Origin: Chitinophaga sp. HK235
GTDB taxonomy: Bacteria; Bacteroidota; Bacteroidia; Chitinophagales; Chitinophagaceae
Direction: 5' to 3'
NCBI RefSeq assembly: GCF_018255755.1
Contig: NZ_CP073766.1
Coordinates: 5,082,501 to 5,146,500 of the forward strand
DNA: 64,000 nt
A program made the position numbers and the translations under genes. The notes beneath the pieces are model-generated. The model was not told the DNA's origin, ran no database searches, and saw nothing but the letters and a program-made list of their open reading frames with translations. This document shows positions 7,413 through 16,369 of this stretch, in pieces; position 1 is the stretch's first letter; every line of letters starts with the position of its first letter.

Positions 7413-9161
7413 TTATTTATATGGCACTTGTTGCTCCAGGTTGCTGTTCTTACGGATCTCTGCGGCAGGAATAGGCAGCAGGTAATCTTTCTCCCTGAAA
7501 GTACGGTCCTGTATACTAACAGGGCGGTATACAAACGGGTGATTAGCTATCATGGAGCCCAATACTTCAATACCTTTGGCACTGCCGTTGAACGCAGTCA
7601 TCGCATCCGTTACCCATCTGCGGGCATCAAAGAAACGGTGTTCTTCAAACGCCAGCTCATAACGTCTTTCATATTTGAGTACGTCTTTCAGCGCATCTCC
7701 GGTAGCTGCAGTAGCCGGCATACCAGCCCTGGTACGGACACTGTTCAACACCGGCAATGCGTCAGCCTCCTCTCCCAGCCAGATACTGGCTTCTGCATAG
7801 TTCAGCAGCACTTCTGCATAACGTATAAAGATCCAGTTCTGGTCACCACGGAAAAACTGCGCATCCAGGTTTTTGTCCATGAACTTGCGCATATAATACC
7901 CTGAGAATGTACCATTCCAGTTTTCGATGGTGCTGTTACGTGTATCGAGGCCCCACACACTATCTACGCCGCCATTTTTGGGTTCATATTTACCAGTCTG
8001 GATTACTCCTGCAGGATCTACTTCTGCACCGTCTTTGGGACGAGGCTTCCATTTGGCACCGTCATACAGGATGGTGGCATAGAAACGTGGATCACGGCCT
8101 ACATAGGGCGCCTGCGCCTGTGCTGCATTAACCCAGGAGAAAGCAGAGCCGTCCCGCATCTGATAGCCGGAAACGAAGTTTTCAAGTGGCACATTGCCTC
8201 CCCAGTTATGATAACCATTAGGACCGTTGTAAAGGTCATGAGAAGTGCCCAGCAAAGCCTTGTCATATTGTTTTACAAAAATCAGTTCCTTGTGGTCCTT
8301 GTCCAGGAAGATACGGCTGTAATTCTCTGCTGCTGAATCAGTAGGATGATACAGTTCGTAGATGCCCAGGTCCATCACCGCTTTGGCCGCATCTTTGGCC
8401 AGACGGAAACGGACCATCTGATCCCCGGTAGTATAGCCCATCAGTGGGCTTTTCACTTGTTTGTTAAACAGGTCACTGGCAGCAAACAGCAGCATCCTCG
8501 ATTTCAGGGACATTGCGGCACCTTTGGTTACCCTACCTTTGTCTTTTACAGCTTCATAGGTCAGCGGCAACAACTTAGCGGCACTGTCACACTCATCAGC
8601 GATAAACTTCACACAAGCTTCAAACGTAGCTCTTTTGGTATTTAAGATTTCCTGTTCATCGCCTTTTACGTTGTATGTTTTGGTGATCAGGGGCACCCCG
8701 CCGTAATATCTCACCAGCATTTGATAGTACCAGGCCCGCATAAAATGGACTTCTCCCTTCATCGTATTACGGGTGGCATCGTCTACAGGCACTTTATCAA
8801 TCTTCTCAAAAAACATGTTACAATTACGTATCTCTTTATAATGCCCGTCCCAACGGCTGAAATCATTGAGTGCCCCAATATCATCCGGTGAGATATTGCC
8901 CTGTACTACCCGGGAAGTATTGTAGTCGTGGATAAACCGGCTTTCATCGGTCATAGATGACAACATTACTTCATTAAATCCGGGACGCATCTGCACATAC
9001 AGGTCATTCACAAAAGCCTGTACCAGCCCCTTGTCCTGCCACACTTCCGACTCCTGATACTCGGTCAGTGGCTTCTTTTCCAGAAAATCCTTGTTACATG
9101 CGGTAGTGGAGTACAATAATGCCGCCACTGCCAGATATTGTATGATGTTTAATTTTTTCAT
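7413..9161 (-). CDS. RagB/SusD family outer-membrane nutrient-binding lipoprotein
   Basis: SusD-like proteins are surface lipoproteins that cap a TonB-dependent SusC channel and bind the glycan. I place the start at 9161 (MKKLNIIQYLAVAALL), which gives a clean lipoprotein signal with lipobox STTAC and lies 10 bases after the susC stop; a longer frame to 9185 would overlap susC and add a polar extension. The 582-residue body has SusD features: the N-terminal KPLTEYQESEVW, the helical TPR-like middle with HFMRAWYYQMLVRYYGGVPL, and the C-terminal NSVRTRAGMP and YERRYELAFEEHRFFD. Order susC then susD is standard. No glycoside hydrolase neighbours the pair, so the substrate is unassigned. Confidence 0.95.
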   Translation of the reverse strand: MKKLNIIQYLAVAALLYSTTACNKDFLEKKPLTEYQESEVWQDKGLVQAFVNDLYVQMRPGFNEVMLSSMTDESRFIHDYNTSRVVQGNISPDDIGALNDFSRWDGHYKEIRNCNMFFEKIDKVPVDDATRNTMKGEVHFMRAWYYQMLVRYYGGVPLITKTYNVKGDEQEILNTKRATFEACVKFIADECDSAAKLLPLTYEAVKDKGRVTKGAAMSLKSRMLLFAASDLFNKQVKSPLMGYTTGDQMVRFRLAKDAAKAVMDLGIYELYHPTDSAAENYSRIFLDKDHKELIFVKQYDKALLGTSHDLYNGPNGYHNWGGNVPLENFVSGYQMRDGSAFSWVNAAQAQAPYVGRDPRFYATILYDGAKWKPRPKDGAEVDPAGVIQTGKYEPKNGGVDSVWGLDTRNSTIENWNGTFSGYYMRKFMDKNLDAQFFRGDQNWIFIRYAEVLLNYAEASIWLGEEADALPVLNSVRTRAGMPATAATGDALKDVLKYERRYELAFEEHRFFDARRWVTDAMTAFNGSAKGIEVLGSMIANHPFVYRPVSIQDRTFREKDYLLPIPAAEIRKNSNLEQQVPYK

Positions 9162-9171
9162 GGCTCGTTGT

Positions 9172-12100
9172 TTAGAAAGTGACATTTAATCCCACATTGT
9201 AAATCTTCGTCTGCGGATAGTACTGACCGCTTCCCATGGGGGCTTCCGGATCAAATATTTTTACATTGTCGATGGTCAGCAGATTTTGTCCGCTTACATA
9301 TACCCGTAGTTTCTGCAGACCTATCCTTTTGATCAGCTGTTCAGGAACGGTGTATCCGAGGTCGAGGGTTTTAAGACGGGCATAATCTGTTTTCCAGAAC
9401 CAGAAGGTATTCTGGCGGCTTACCCAGTATTCGCGGTCACGGTCATTTACACGGGGCCAGGAAGCATCGGTGTGATCAGGTGTCCAGCGGTCTTTAATGT
9501 ATGCTTCAGGGAAGTTGCCGATAAGGCCGGACTCCGTATGCAGGTATTGACTGGCGCCGGTAGCACCCTGCCACAGCATGGTGAAGTCGAAGTTGCGGTA
9601 TTTGGCGGTAAAGGTGAGGCCGAATATCCAGGTCGGATTTTCAGTGCGGTTTACCCGGATACGGTCCAAGTCATCGATTTTACCGTCACCATTAATATCG
9701 GCGAAGATGATATCTCCCGGACGGGCGCCGCTTACATGTGGTGTTTTATCCACTTCTTCCTGTGTTTTGTAGATGCCGATAGCTTTGTAGTACAACGGTG
9801 CTTCAATCATTTTTCCGGTTGACTTCTGCCATTCCGGTACGCTGGGCACTTCATCCCAGAAGAGAATCTTGTTCTGGGCATGAGTAACGGTACCGGCTAT
9901 TTCATAATGGAATTTGTTGATATCGTTTTTGTGTTTAAGCACTACTTCAAAGCCTTTGTTTTCCACTTTGCCCAGGTTTTCCTGTGGCAGTGTCATACCG
10001 GTATAAGCCGGCATAGACAGGCTGCGGCTTACCAGAATGTTGGCACGACGGGTATAGAAATAGTCTGCTTCGAAAGACAGTTTTTCACCAAGCAATGCTC
10101 CTTCCACACCTACGTCGAAGTTGTTGGCCATTTCCCAGGTGATAGCCTCATTAGGAGAACGCAGCTGGTAGATACCTTTGTTGAGATCTCCACCCAGCAT
10201 CACACCACCATCACTGAAACCGTAGGTACTGAGGTATTGAAAAGAAGGTATCTGGTCGTTACCCATTTGTCCCCAGGATGCACGGATTTTGAAATAGTCC
10301 ATAACGCGAACACTATTTTTCCAGAAGCTTTCATTGGAAAGCACCCATCCGGCAGATGCGCCGGGGAAGAAGCCGAAGCGGCTGTTGCGCGGGAAGTTCT
10401 GTGTACCGTCATAACGGGCATTAAAATCAAACAGATAGGTTTCCCGGTAGTTGTAGGATATACGTCCGAAGTAGTTACGACGGGCAAAGGAGAAACCACT
10501 GCCACCGTTGCTTTTTTCCTTATCGCCACCGGCAAACAGCTGATCCAGTTTATCACTGATGAAATACCGGCGGTTGGCCAGCATAGTGTCACCATTAAAA
10601 GTAGCCTGCTCAAATGCGATGAAAGTATTCAGGTTGTGTTTTCCAAAAGAACGATTATAGTTGATTTTGAAATTCACAGTAGACAAGCGGTTGCTGTTGA
10701 AGCTTTCATTGAGCTGTGGTGCGCTTACACCTCTGGAAGCCGGATTCAGCTTATGGTCCGGGCTGTTGGGGTCCAGTGTATAAAGCGTCCATGGTTTTAT
10801 CCAGGTTTTGAGGAAGTCGAAGTTCTGGTCGTAGGCGAAGTTTCCATCCAGAGACAAACCACGTACCCAGGGGATATTAATAGTAGCACCGAGTGTCCCG
10901 TTGAGCACATAGTTTTTGTCATTCGTATATCCGATGGTGTTAGTACTTGTAACTACCGGATTATCACCGTATTCGATATCGGGGCCGGGCATACCGTTGG
11001 GCCAGATGGCATTTTCGGTAGGGCGGCCGCGCATGAGGGAACGGAAGATTGAACTGGCATTACGGGGAGGGAAATTTCTGTTTTCCAGTCTTCCCGCCAG
11101 ATCGAGGCGCAGGTGGATGTTTTCGTTCACATGTGCATCCAGATTGGCCCTTACATTCTGTTGTTTGTAGTTGGTGGCGCTGGTTTTATAGATAGCGTCC
11201 TGATAGAGCGTACCGAGAGAAACGAAGTATGTCATTTTTTCGGAGCCGCCGCTGAGTGACAGATCGTGCCTGTTCTGCAGGGAGTTATTTTTAATAACAG
11301 CATCATACCAGTTGGTGTTAGGATACAACCAGGGATCTGATCCGTCACTGAATTTCTTGATCTGGTCTTCAGTAAAGCGGGGTTTATCGCCGCCATACTG
11401 CAGGATTTCGTTGACCAGGCGTGCATAAGTGGGCGCATCTGCCATTTTGGGCAGACGGGTTGGTGAAACAAATGACTGGTTGAAGCCGTAGTTGATAGTT
11501 GGCTTTCCTACTTTTCCACGTTTGGTGGTGACCAGTATAACGCCGTTGGCTGCACGGGAACCATAGATAGCGGCAGCTGCATCCTTTAGTACAGACACAC
11601 TTTCAATATCGCCGGGAGCCAGACGGGCAAAGCCTTCGCGGGGGATACCATCGATCACATACAGTGGTGTGCTGACACCCAGGGTGCTACGGCCACGAAT
11701 AAAAATACGGGAGTTGTCGTTGCCGGGCTCTCCGCTGTTATTGACCGCAATGATACCTGGAATACGGCCTACCAGGGAGTTGGAGATGTTGACGTTAGGT
11801 GACTGTTGTAATTCAGCACCTTTTACAGATGCGACAGCACCTGTTTTGGTTACTTTTTTCTGCGTGCCATAACCCACTACTACATATTCATCCAGGGTTT
11901 TCTGATTTTCCTTGAGTACAGCACTCAGGGAAGTACGTCCATCTACTCCGATTTCCTGGGCATCGAAACCAACATACTGCAATACCAGTACAGCGCCTCT
12001 TTCTACATCTTTCAGAGAGAAGTTTCCCTTAGGATCTGTGACAGTTCCGCGTTTCGTGCCTTTGATAAGCACTGTGACCCCGGGCAGGGGATTTCCATGA

Positions 12101-12237
12101 ATGTCTTTGACTTTTCCTTCAACGGTTAGATTTGCCTGTTGCCATACCGCAGGTACCGACGCACGGGCAACGACCGGGCCTGATGCGGCGGCGGAAAGGC
12201 ATAGCAATAGCATTGCCTTCGCATAACGTGGATTCAT
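9172..12237 (-). CDS. SusC/RagA family TonB-dependent outer-membrane transporter
   Basis: This 1021-residue transporter has an N-terminal signal (MNPRYAKAMLLLCLSAAAS), a carboxypeptidase-like CnaB domain (VKDIHGNPLPGVTVLIKGT), the TonB-box-like DEYVVVGYGTQKK, a plug domain with YVIDGIPREG and AAIYGSRAANGVILVTTK, then the 22-strand barrel ending in the aromatic VGLNVTF. It moves oligosaccharide or another large nutrient across the outer membrane, powered by TonB-ExbBD, with the SusD lid encoded just downstream. No FecI/FecR sigma/anti-sigma pair adjoins it and no secretin-like signalling domain is present, so it is not of the trans-envelope signalling type. Confidence 0.97.
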   Translation of the reverse strand: MNPRYAKAMLLLCLSAAASGPVVARASVPAVWQQANLTVEGKVKDIHGNPLPGVTVLIKGTKRGTVTDPKGNFSLKDVERGAVLVLQYVGFDAQEIGVDGRTSLSAVLKENQKTLDEYVVVGYGTQKKVTKTGAVASVKGAELQQSPNVNISNSLVGRIPGIIAVNNSGEPGNDNSRIFIRGRSTLGVSTPLYVIDGIPREGFARLAPGDIESVSVLKDAAAAIYGSRAANGVILVTTKRGKVGKPTINYGFNQSFVSPTRLPKMADAPTYARLVNEILQYGGDKPRFTEDQIKKFSDGSDPWLYPNTNWYDAVIKNNSLQNRHDLSLSGGSEKMTYFVSLGTLYQDAIYKTSATNYKQQNVRANLDAHVNENIHLRLDLAGRLENRNFPPRNASSIFRSLMRGRPTENAIWPNGMPGPDIEYGDNPVVTSTNTIGYTNDKNYVLNGTLGATINIPWVRGLSLDGNFAYDQNFDFLKTWIKPWTLYTLDPNSPDHKLNPASRGVSAPQLNESFNSNRLSTVNFKINYNRSFGKHNLNTFIAFEQATFNGDTMLANRRYFISDKLDQLFAGGDKEKSNGGSGFSFARRNYFGRISYNYRETYLFDFNARYDGTQNFPRNSRFGFFPGASAGWVLSNESFWKNSVRVMDYFKIRASWGQMGNDQIPSFQYLSTYGFSDGGVMLGGDLNKGIYQLRSPNEAITWEMANNFDVGVEGALLGEKLSFEADYFYTRRANILVSRSLSMPAYTGMTLPQENLGKVENKGFEVVLKHKNDINKFHYEIAGTVTHAQNKILFWDEVPSVPEWQKSTGKMIEAPLYYKAIGIYKTQEEVDKTPHVSGARPGDIIFADINGDGKIDDLDRIRVNRTENPTWIFGLTFTAKYRNFDFTMLWQGATGASQYLHTESGLIGNFPEAYIKDRWTPDHTDASWPRVNDRDREYWVSRQNTFWFWKTDYARLKTLDLGYTVPEQLIKRIGLQKLRVYVSGQNLLTIDNVKIFDPEAPMGSGQYYPQTKIYNVGLNVTF

Positions 12238-12431
12238 AAATGAGATTTTTGGGTGATAAAAGTGCTACGTTTTACGTTTACTGTTCAGTTTTACTGTTTT
12301 TCAATAAAAAAATAATAAGGGTAATTCATACCATTAGGTAAGATATTCAGAAAATGTTTAATTTTTTTCTAAAAATAAGCGTGCTTTTTACGCCTTTTTC
12401 TAAAGGACCCGCACACATACTAATAATATAT

Positions 12432-12439
12432 TATATTTG
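12432..12439 (+). promoter_or_regulatory. Candidate -7 promoter element for the 12482 lipoprotein
   Basis: TATATTTG matches the Bacteroidota consensus TANNTTTG. It is 42 bases before the ATG. I see no clear TTG -33 box 19-21 bases upstream, so support is partial. The 12238-12481 interval, between divergent genes, is otherwise A+T-rich without other recognisable sites. Confidence 0.4.
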
Positions 12440-12481
12440 CTAACGCGCAGTTTACGTCATTCCCTGCGTACCCCCTTTATT

Positions 12482-14245
12482 ATGAAAACAACTATACTCT
12501 GGCTGTTGGCCTGCTGTATGCTGTCGCTGGCAGCCTGCGACAAAACAATGGTGACAGTAGATAATCCTCCTGAAACCACTACACCTGTAAATCCCGGTAC
12601 GACACCACTCCCTGACAAACAAGTAAAAGCAGGATTACAGGGTATCATCACCGATGAAAACAATGATCCGCTGACAGGCGCCCGTGTACAATGCGGAGAT
12701 CAGTCTGCCGTTACAGACCAGTACGGTGCCTTCCGGTTTTCACAGCTTGATCTCAAAGAAGCCGCAGCAGTGGTTACCGTACAAAAGACAGGTTACTTTA
12801 ATGGTGTCCGTACTTTTCGTGTAACCGGTGCCGGTAGAGAGCAGTTTGTACAGATTCAGCTGCTTCCCAAAACAGCAGCCGGTTCTTTTGATGCCGCCAC
12901 TGGTGGTAATGTAAGCGCCTCCAATGCACAGTTTATTTTTGTCCCCAACCAGGTGTTGGACGCATCTAACAAACCTTACAAGGGCAAAGCCACACTGAAC
13001 TATGCTTTCATCAATCCGGAAAGAACGGATTTTTCCGATATCATGCCCGGCGATCTGCGTGCTGTTAATGATAAAAACGAAGTAGTGGCACTGCAATCCT
13101 TCGGTATGATGGCACTGGAACTACAAGGTGAAAACGGAGAGAAACTGCACCTCGATGGCAGCAACAGTGTTACCTTCCGGATGGTAATACCTGCCACGCT
13201 CAGAAACACCGCCCCTGCTACTATCCCGCTGTGGCACTTCAATGAAACCACCGGCCTGTGGCAACAGGAAGGCAGCGCAGAAAAATTAGGTGACAGCTAC
13301 GTAGGTACTGTTAAACACTTCTCCTTCTGGAACTGCGATGCCCAATTTCCGATTGTGAATTTCAAAGCCAGTTTCAAAGACGATAAAAACAATCCGCTCG
13401 CCAATACTGCCGTACAGATCACCAGACCTAACGGCAGCAGCACCTACGGCTATACCGATGCCAACGGTGAGGTAAGTGGCGCGGTACCCTCCGGCGAACA
13501 GGTGACTATCTCCGTAAAAAACAAGTGTAACCAAGTTATCTTCTCTAAAAAAGCCGGCCCATGGACCACTGATGCCAATGCAGGTACCTATACCGTTACA
13601 CTGGACCCTGTTAGTGCAATATCTGTGAGCGGAAAGGTGAGCAATTGTACAGGTACTGTTGTTACTAAAGGTGTAGTGAATATACAGGTGGAAGGTGTGC
13701 ACTATACTGCCGTTATTCAGAATGGCAGTTATGCTACCACCATTGTCCGCTGCCAGTCCGGTTCAGTAAATATGGTACTGAATGCTGTAGATGAAACAGC
13801 CAACAAGATGTCCACTATCACAGTGCCGGTATCTCCTGGTCAGTATACACAAGACCTCCAGGCCTGCGACGCCATACAGGCAAGTACTGTGTCTATTCTG
13901 CTGGAAGGACAAACGATCTCTTTTAGTAGCCCTGCGGACTCCATAGCGTTATACAACAGCAGCGGGGACACCCTTGTCAACTATAGCGCTGCGGCCTCCC
14001 GTAAAGCCAACCCGGACCACATCGGCTGGAACATGAGCAGTATCCAGGTAGGAACCCAAACTTCCAGGTATATTAATATCAGTATCGGTGGCAAAAAGTA
14101 CTATCAGCAATCCATGAATGTTAACATCACACGCACCGGTGTCCCCGGAGAATATCTGGAAGGAACACTTTCCGGCAATGTTACAAGATCAATGGATAGT
14201 GTTGCAGTCCCCATCAGTGGCTCATTTAAATTAAGAATAGAATAA
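12482..14245 (+). CDS. Predicted surface lipoprotein with carboxypeptidase-like regulatory domain
   Basis: The start at the ATG 12482 gives a lipoprotein signal (MKTTILWLLACC...LAAC); an open TTG upstream at 12437 would bury it behind a polar leader. The 587-residue protein has a low-complexity Thr/Pro linker, a CarboxypepD_reg-like beta-sandwich (GIITDENNDPLTGARV, about residues 50-125), a middle block, a second Ig-like segment (ASFKDDKNNPLANTAVQI), and a C-terminal beta-rich half. No catalytic motif is visible. Such proteins are usually exposed on the outer membrane and mediate binding or adhesion, which is inference here. It is transcribed away from susC and followed by a strong terminator. 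Confidence 0.8.
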   Translation: MKTTILWLLACCMLSLAACDKTMVTVDNPPETTTPVNPGTTPLPDKQVKAGLQGIITDENNDPLTGARVQCGDQSAVTDQYGAFRFSQLDLKEAAAVVTVQKTGYFNGVRTFRVTGAGREQFVQIQLLPKTAAGSFDAATGGNVSASNAQFIFVPNQVLDASNKPYKGKATLNYAFINPERTDFSDIMPGDLRAVNDKNEVVALQSFGMMALELQGENGEKLHLDGSNSVTFRMVIPATLRNTAPATIPLWHFNETTGLWQQEGSAEKLGDSYVGTVKHFSFWNCDAQFPIVNFKASFKDDKNNPLANTAVQITRPNGSSTYGYTDANGEVSGAVPSGEQVTISVKNKCNQVIFSKKAGPWTTDANAGTYTVTLDPVSAISVSGKVSNCTGTVVTKGVVNIQVEGVHYTAVIQNGSYATTIVRCQSGSVNMVLNAVDETANKMSTITVPVSPGQYTQDLQACDAIQASTVSILLEGQTISFSSPADSIALYNSSGDTLVNYSAAASRKANPDHIGWNMSSIQVGTQTSRYINISIGGKKYYQQSMNVNITRTGVPGEYLEGTLSGNVTRSMDSVAVPISGSFKLRIE

Positions 14246-14264
14246 CATAAAATCCTTATACAAG

Positions 14265-14302
14265 AAAAAAGGCCAATAGTAAAAAAACTATTGGCCTTTT
14301 TT
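14265..14302 (+). terminator. Rho-independent terminator
   Basis: A6GGCCAATAGT (14265-14280) pairs with ACTATTGGCCT6 (14287-14302) around a six-A loop: a 16-bp stem ending in a T run, 20 bases after the lipoprotein stop. Confidence 0.92.
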
Positions 14303-14351
14303 GCATAAATTCATAGGAATGAACGTTATACAGTAACCAGATCTTATTTTT

Positions 14352-14999
14352 ATGAAGAACCTCCACTCACTATTAATGATTTTGGCAGGCTTCACATTGC
14401 TGATTGCCTGTAGTAAAGAAATGAGCAAGGACGGGACAGGTTTCCTCCCAACCTGTGATTATGCTCCTTACACCATCGGCTCCTCCTTTTCCTACATTGA
14501 TGTTGGCCAGAAACAAGACACGACCTCATACACACTCACCGTTTCCGGTGATACTACCATCAACGGTACCTCCTATAAAAAGGTCCGCGATGACAGTGTG
14601 TTTTTCTGCTCCAACTGTAAAGATGGCATCTACACACAGATTGCCAGCCTCCTCACTTTCCAGGGATATAAAGCCGATAACGTTCCGCTTACCTACCTGA
14701 AGGAAACTGTACCTCAGGGCAGTTCCTGGCAGGACACCGTCAATGTCAGTAACGGTACCGTTACTACCAAGGCGATCCTGCAACATACCATCATCCAGAA
14801 AGGCTTCACCAAAACCGTCAACGGTAAAAACTACCCTGACGTGATCGCTGTCAAACTGGATGCCTCAACAATTCTACTGGAGAACGCCGTACCTGTCGGT
14901 ACCGTGTCTACCAGCTACTACGCCAAAGGCATTGGCCTTATAGAAGCAGACCAGACTCAGGATACCATCAAACTGGTATCCTATATCATCAAGCCCTGA
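14352..14999 (+). CDS. Hypothetical lipoprotein
   Basis: The 215-residue product begins with MKNLHSLLMILAGFTLLIAC, a lipoprotein signal with lipobox LIAC at Cys20. The mature part is beta-rich with repeated short strands (YTLTVSGDTTINGTSYKKV) and a CSNCKD pair at about residue 80. I do not recognise the family. It follows the other lipoprotein after a terminator, so it probably has its own promoter. Its TGA stop abuts the stop of the convergent carboxypeptidase gene with no spacer. Confidence 0.7.
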   Translation: MKNLHSLLMILAGFTLLIACSKEMSKDGTGFLPTCDYAPYTIGSSFSYIDVGQKQDTTSYTLTVSGDTTINGTSYKKVRDDSVFFCSNCKDGIYTQIASLLTFQGYKADNVPLTYLKETVPQGSSWQDTVNVSNGTVTTKAILQHTIIQKGFTKTVNGKNYPDVIAVKLDASTILLENAVPVGTVSTSYYAKGIGLIEADQTQDTIKLVSYIIKP

Positions 15000-16289
15000 T
15001 TAATAATCCTTCCATACCATCGTCAGAAAGCGCTCTACGGCTCTTCGTACGTTCGTGGTCGTATCCTGATGGTTATTCACCAATACACTGAAGACCAGTG
15101 TTTTATTTTTCTTTGTCACCAGATAACCGCTCAGCGCCACTACCCCGCTCAGCGTGCCTGTTTTAGCGTGTACAAACTGCTGCTGATAATAATTACGCAG
15201 TGTTCCCTTTCCTCCGGTGGGAAATATCTCCCATAACCTTTCCTGAGGATACTGTTGGTACAGCATGGTTAATACACTGACAAAATCCCTGGGTGTAAAG
15301 AGATTATAACGTGACAGACCTGAACCATCCACCCACTGCGGAGGATGTGGCAAGGCTTTCAGATCGCCTTCCAGCAGCCAGTTGATCATTTTTTTGCTGC
15401 TGATGGTATCCCACATGGCTGCTGATGCCATCATAAGAGTTTGTTCTGCAAAGAAGTTGTCACTCCGGTGCATCATTGGTCTGAATAAAGAGTCTGCCGG
15501 TATGCTTTTTAATAGTTTAAAGACAAGGTTGCCGGTGTTAACGGCAAGGCCTATACGCTTATGCAAGGTGTCCTGCAGCCTTTCCCGCAGTTGTTGTTCT
15601 GCGCCTGTAATAAAAGGCACCTCCGTCAGGGAAGCTTCTTTATAGTCAGGGTTGTATTTCAGGAAGAAGAGATTGTTCCTTTCATCCCTGTCGGTAGATA
15701 CTTTGCTGATCGTGCGGTCTGCCGTGGCTTCCAGGTCATACAGTGCGGGGATCATGTGGCTGGTATCACCATGATGATAAAGGCGAATCACGTTGCCGTA
15801 CATAGGCCATTCGGTTAGCTCAGGCTGGTAGTCATCTGCATAGTCAGACCATGACCATCCCGGACCGTAGCGTTTATTCAGATTAACAGCCGGCACCAGA
15901 TAGATGGACTTACCGGTTTGTTGCAACAGCTGCAGCAGCGGCTGGAAAGTATAGTCCGGATGCAGGAAAGACGGGTCCGCTACTCCTTTCACAAAAATGG
16001 CGGTATCATTTTCATAGTAACGGGCAGCAGGCAGGGAATCTCCCAGCAATTTCATCCCGGTAAACAGGGAAAATATTTTGGTATTGGAAGCGGGTGTAAA
16101 AAACTTGTCATCCTGATACTGGTACCAGTATTTTTGAGTGGCTGGCTCATAGATAGAAATCCCCACGTGTGCCTGTTCCAACGGCTTTTCATGCAGCAGG
16201 GAGTGGTTGGCCCACTTGCTGATGGCCGCAGTTTGTGCAGATACCTGTAAAGACAATCCAATTGCAGAAAGGAGTAAAAGAAATCTCAT
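15000..16289 (-). CDS. dacB: D-alanyl-D-alanine carboxypeptidase/endopeptidase, PBP4 (DacB) type
   Basis: This periplasmic peptidoglycan hydrolase has all three penicillin-binding motifs: SxxK as Ser68-Asn-Thr-Lys71 (PASNTKIF), SxN as Ser276-Asp-Asn278 (HRSDNFFAEQ) and KTG at 376-378 (HAKTGTLSGV). A cleavable signal peptide (MRFLLLLSAIGLSLQVSAQ) precedes it. At 429 residues it is slightly shorter than E. coli PBP4, as is common in Bacteroidota. The family trims pentapeptides and cleaves 4-3 crosslinks. It converges with the 14352 lipoprotein, their stop codons abutting at 14999/15000. Confidence 0.9.
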   Translation of the reverse strand: MRFLLLLSAIGLSLQVSAQTAAISKWANHSLLHEKPLEQAHVGISIYEPATQKYWYQYQDDKFFTPASNTKIFSLFTGMKLLGDSLPAARYYENDTAIFVKGVADPSFLHPDYTFQPLLQLLQQTGKSIYLVPAVNLNKRYGPGWSWSDYADDYQPELTEWPMYGNVIRLYHHGDTSHMIPALYDLEATADRTISKVSTDRDERNNLFFLKYNPDYKEASLTEVPFITGAEQQLRERLQDTLHKRIGLAVNTGNLVFKLLKSIPADSLFRPMMHRSDNFFAEQTLMMASAAMWDTISSKKMINWLLEGDLKALPHPPQWVDGSGLSRYNLFTPRDFVSVLTMLYQQYPQERLWEIFPTGGKGTLRNYYQQQFVHAKTGTLSGVVALSGYLVTKKNKTLVFSVLVNNHQDTTTNVRRAVERFLTMVWKDY

Positions 16290-16313
16290 GGTGGGAAATT
16301 ACTGATAAATAAA

Positions 16314-16343
16314 ATGGGAAGATATCCGCAGACATCTTCCCAT
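16314..16343 (-). terminator. Rho-independent terminator for the Gfo/Idh gene
   Basis: ATGGGAAGAT (16314-16323) pairs with ATCTTCCCAT (16334-16343). Read on the minus strand the hairpin is followed by a U-rich stretch (TTTATTTATC), 27 bases after the stop at 16370. Confidence 0.8.
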
Positions 16344-16369
16344 GATGTTAATTACTGAATTGTCTGTAA

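Noticed and set aside
9880..11052. 390-codon open frame on the plus strand
   Set aside because: Antisense to susC, whose domains are unmistakable.
12437..12481. TTG start extending the 12482 lipoprotein by 15 residues
   Set aside because: It would place a basic leader before the lipoprotein signal; its TTG is the end of the -7 element.
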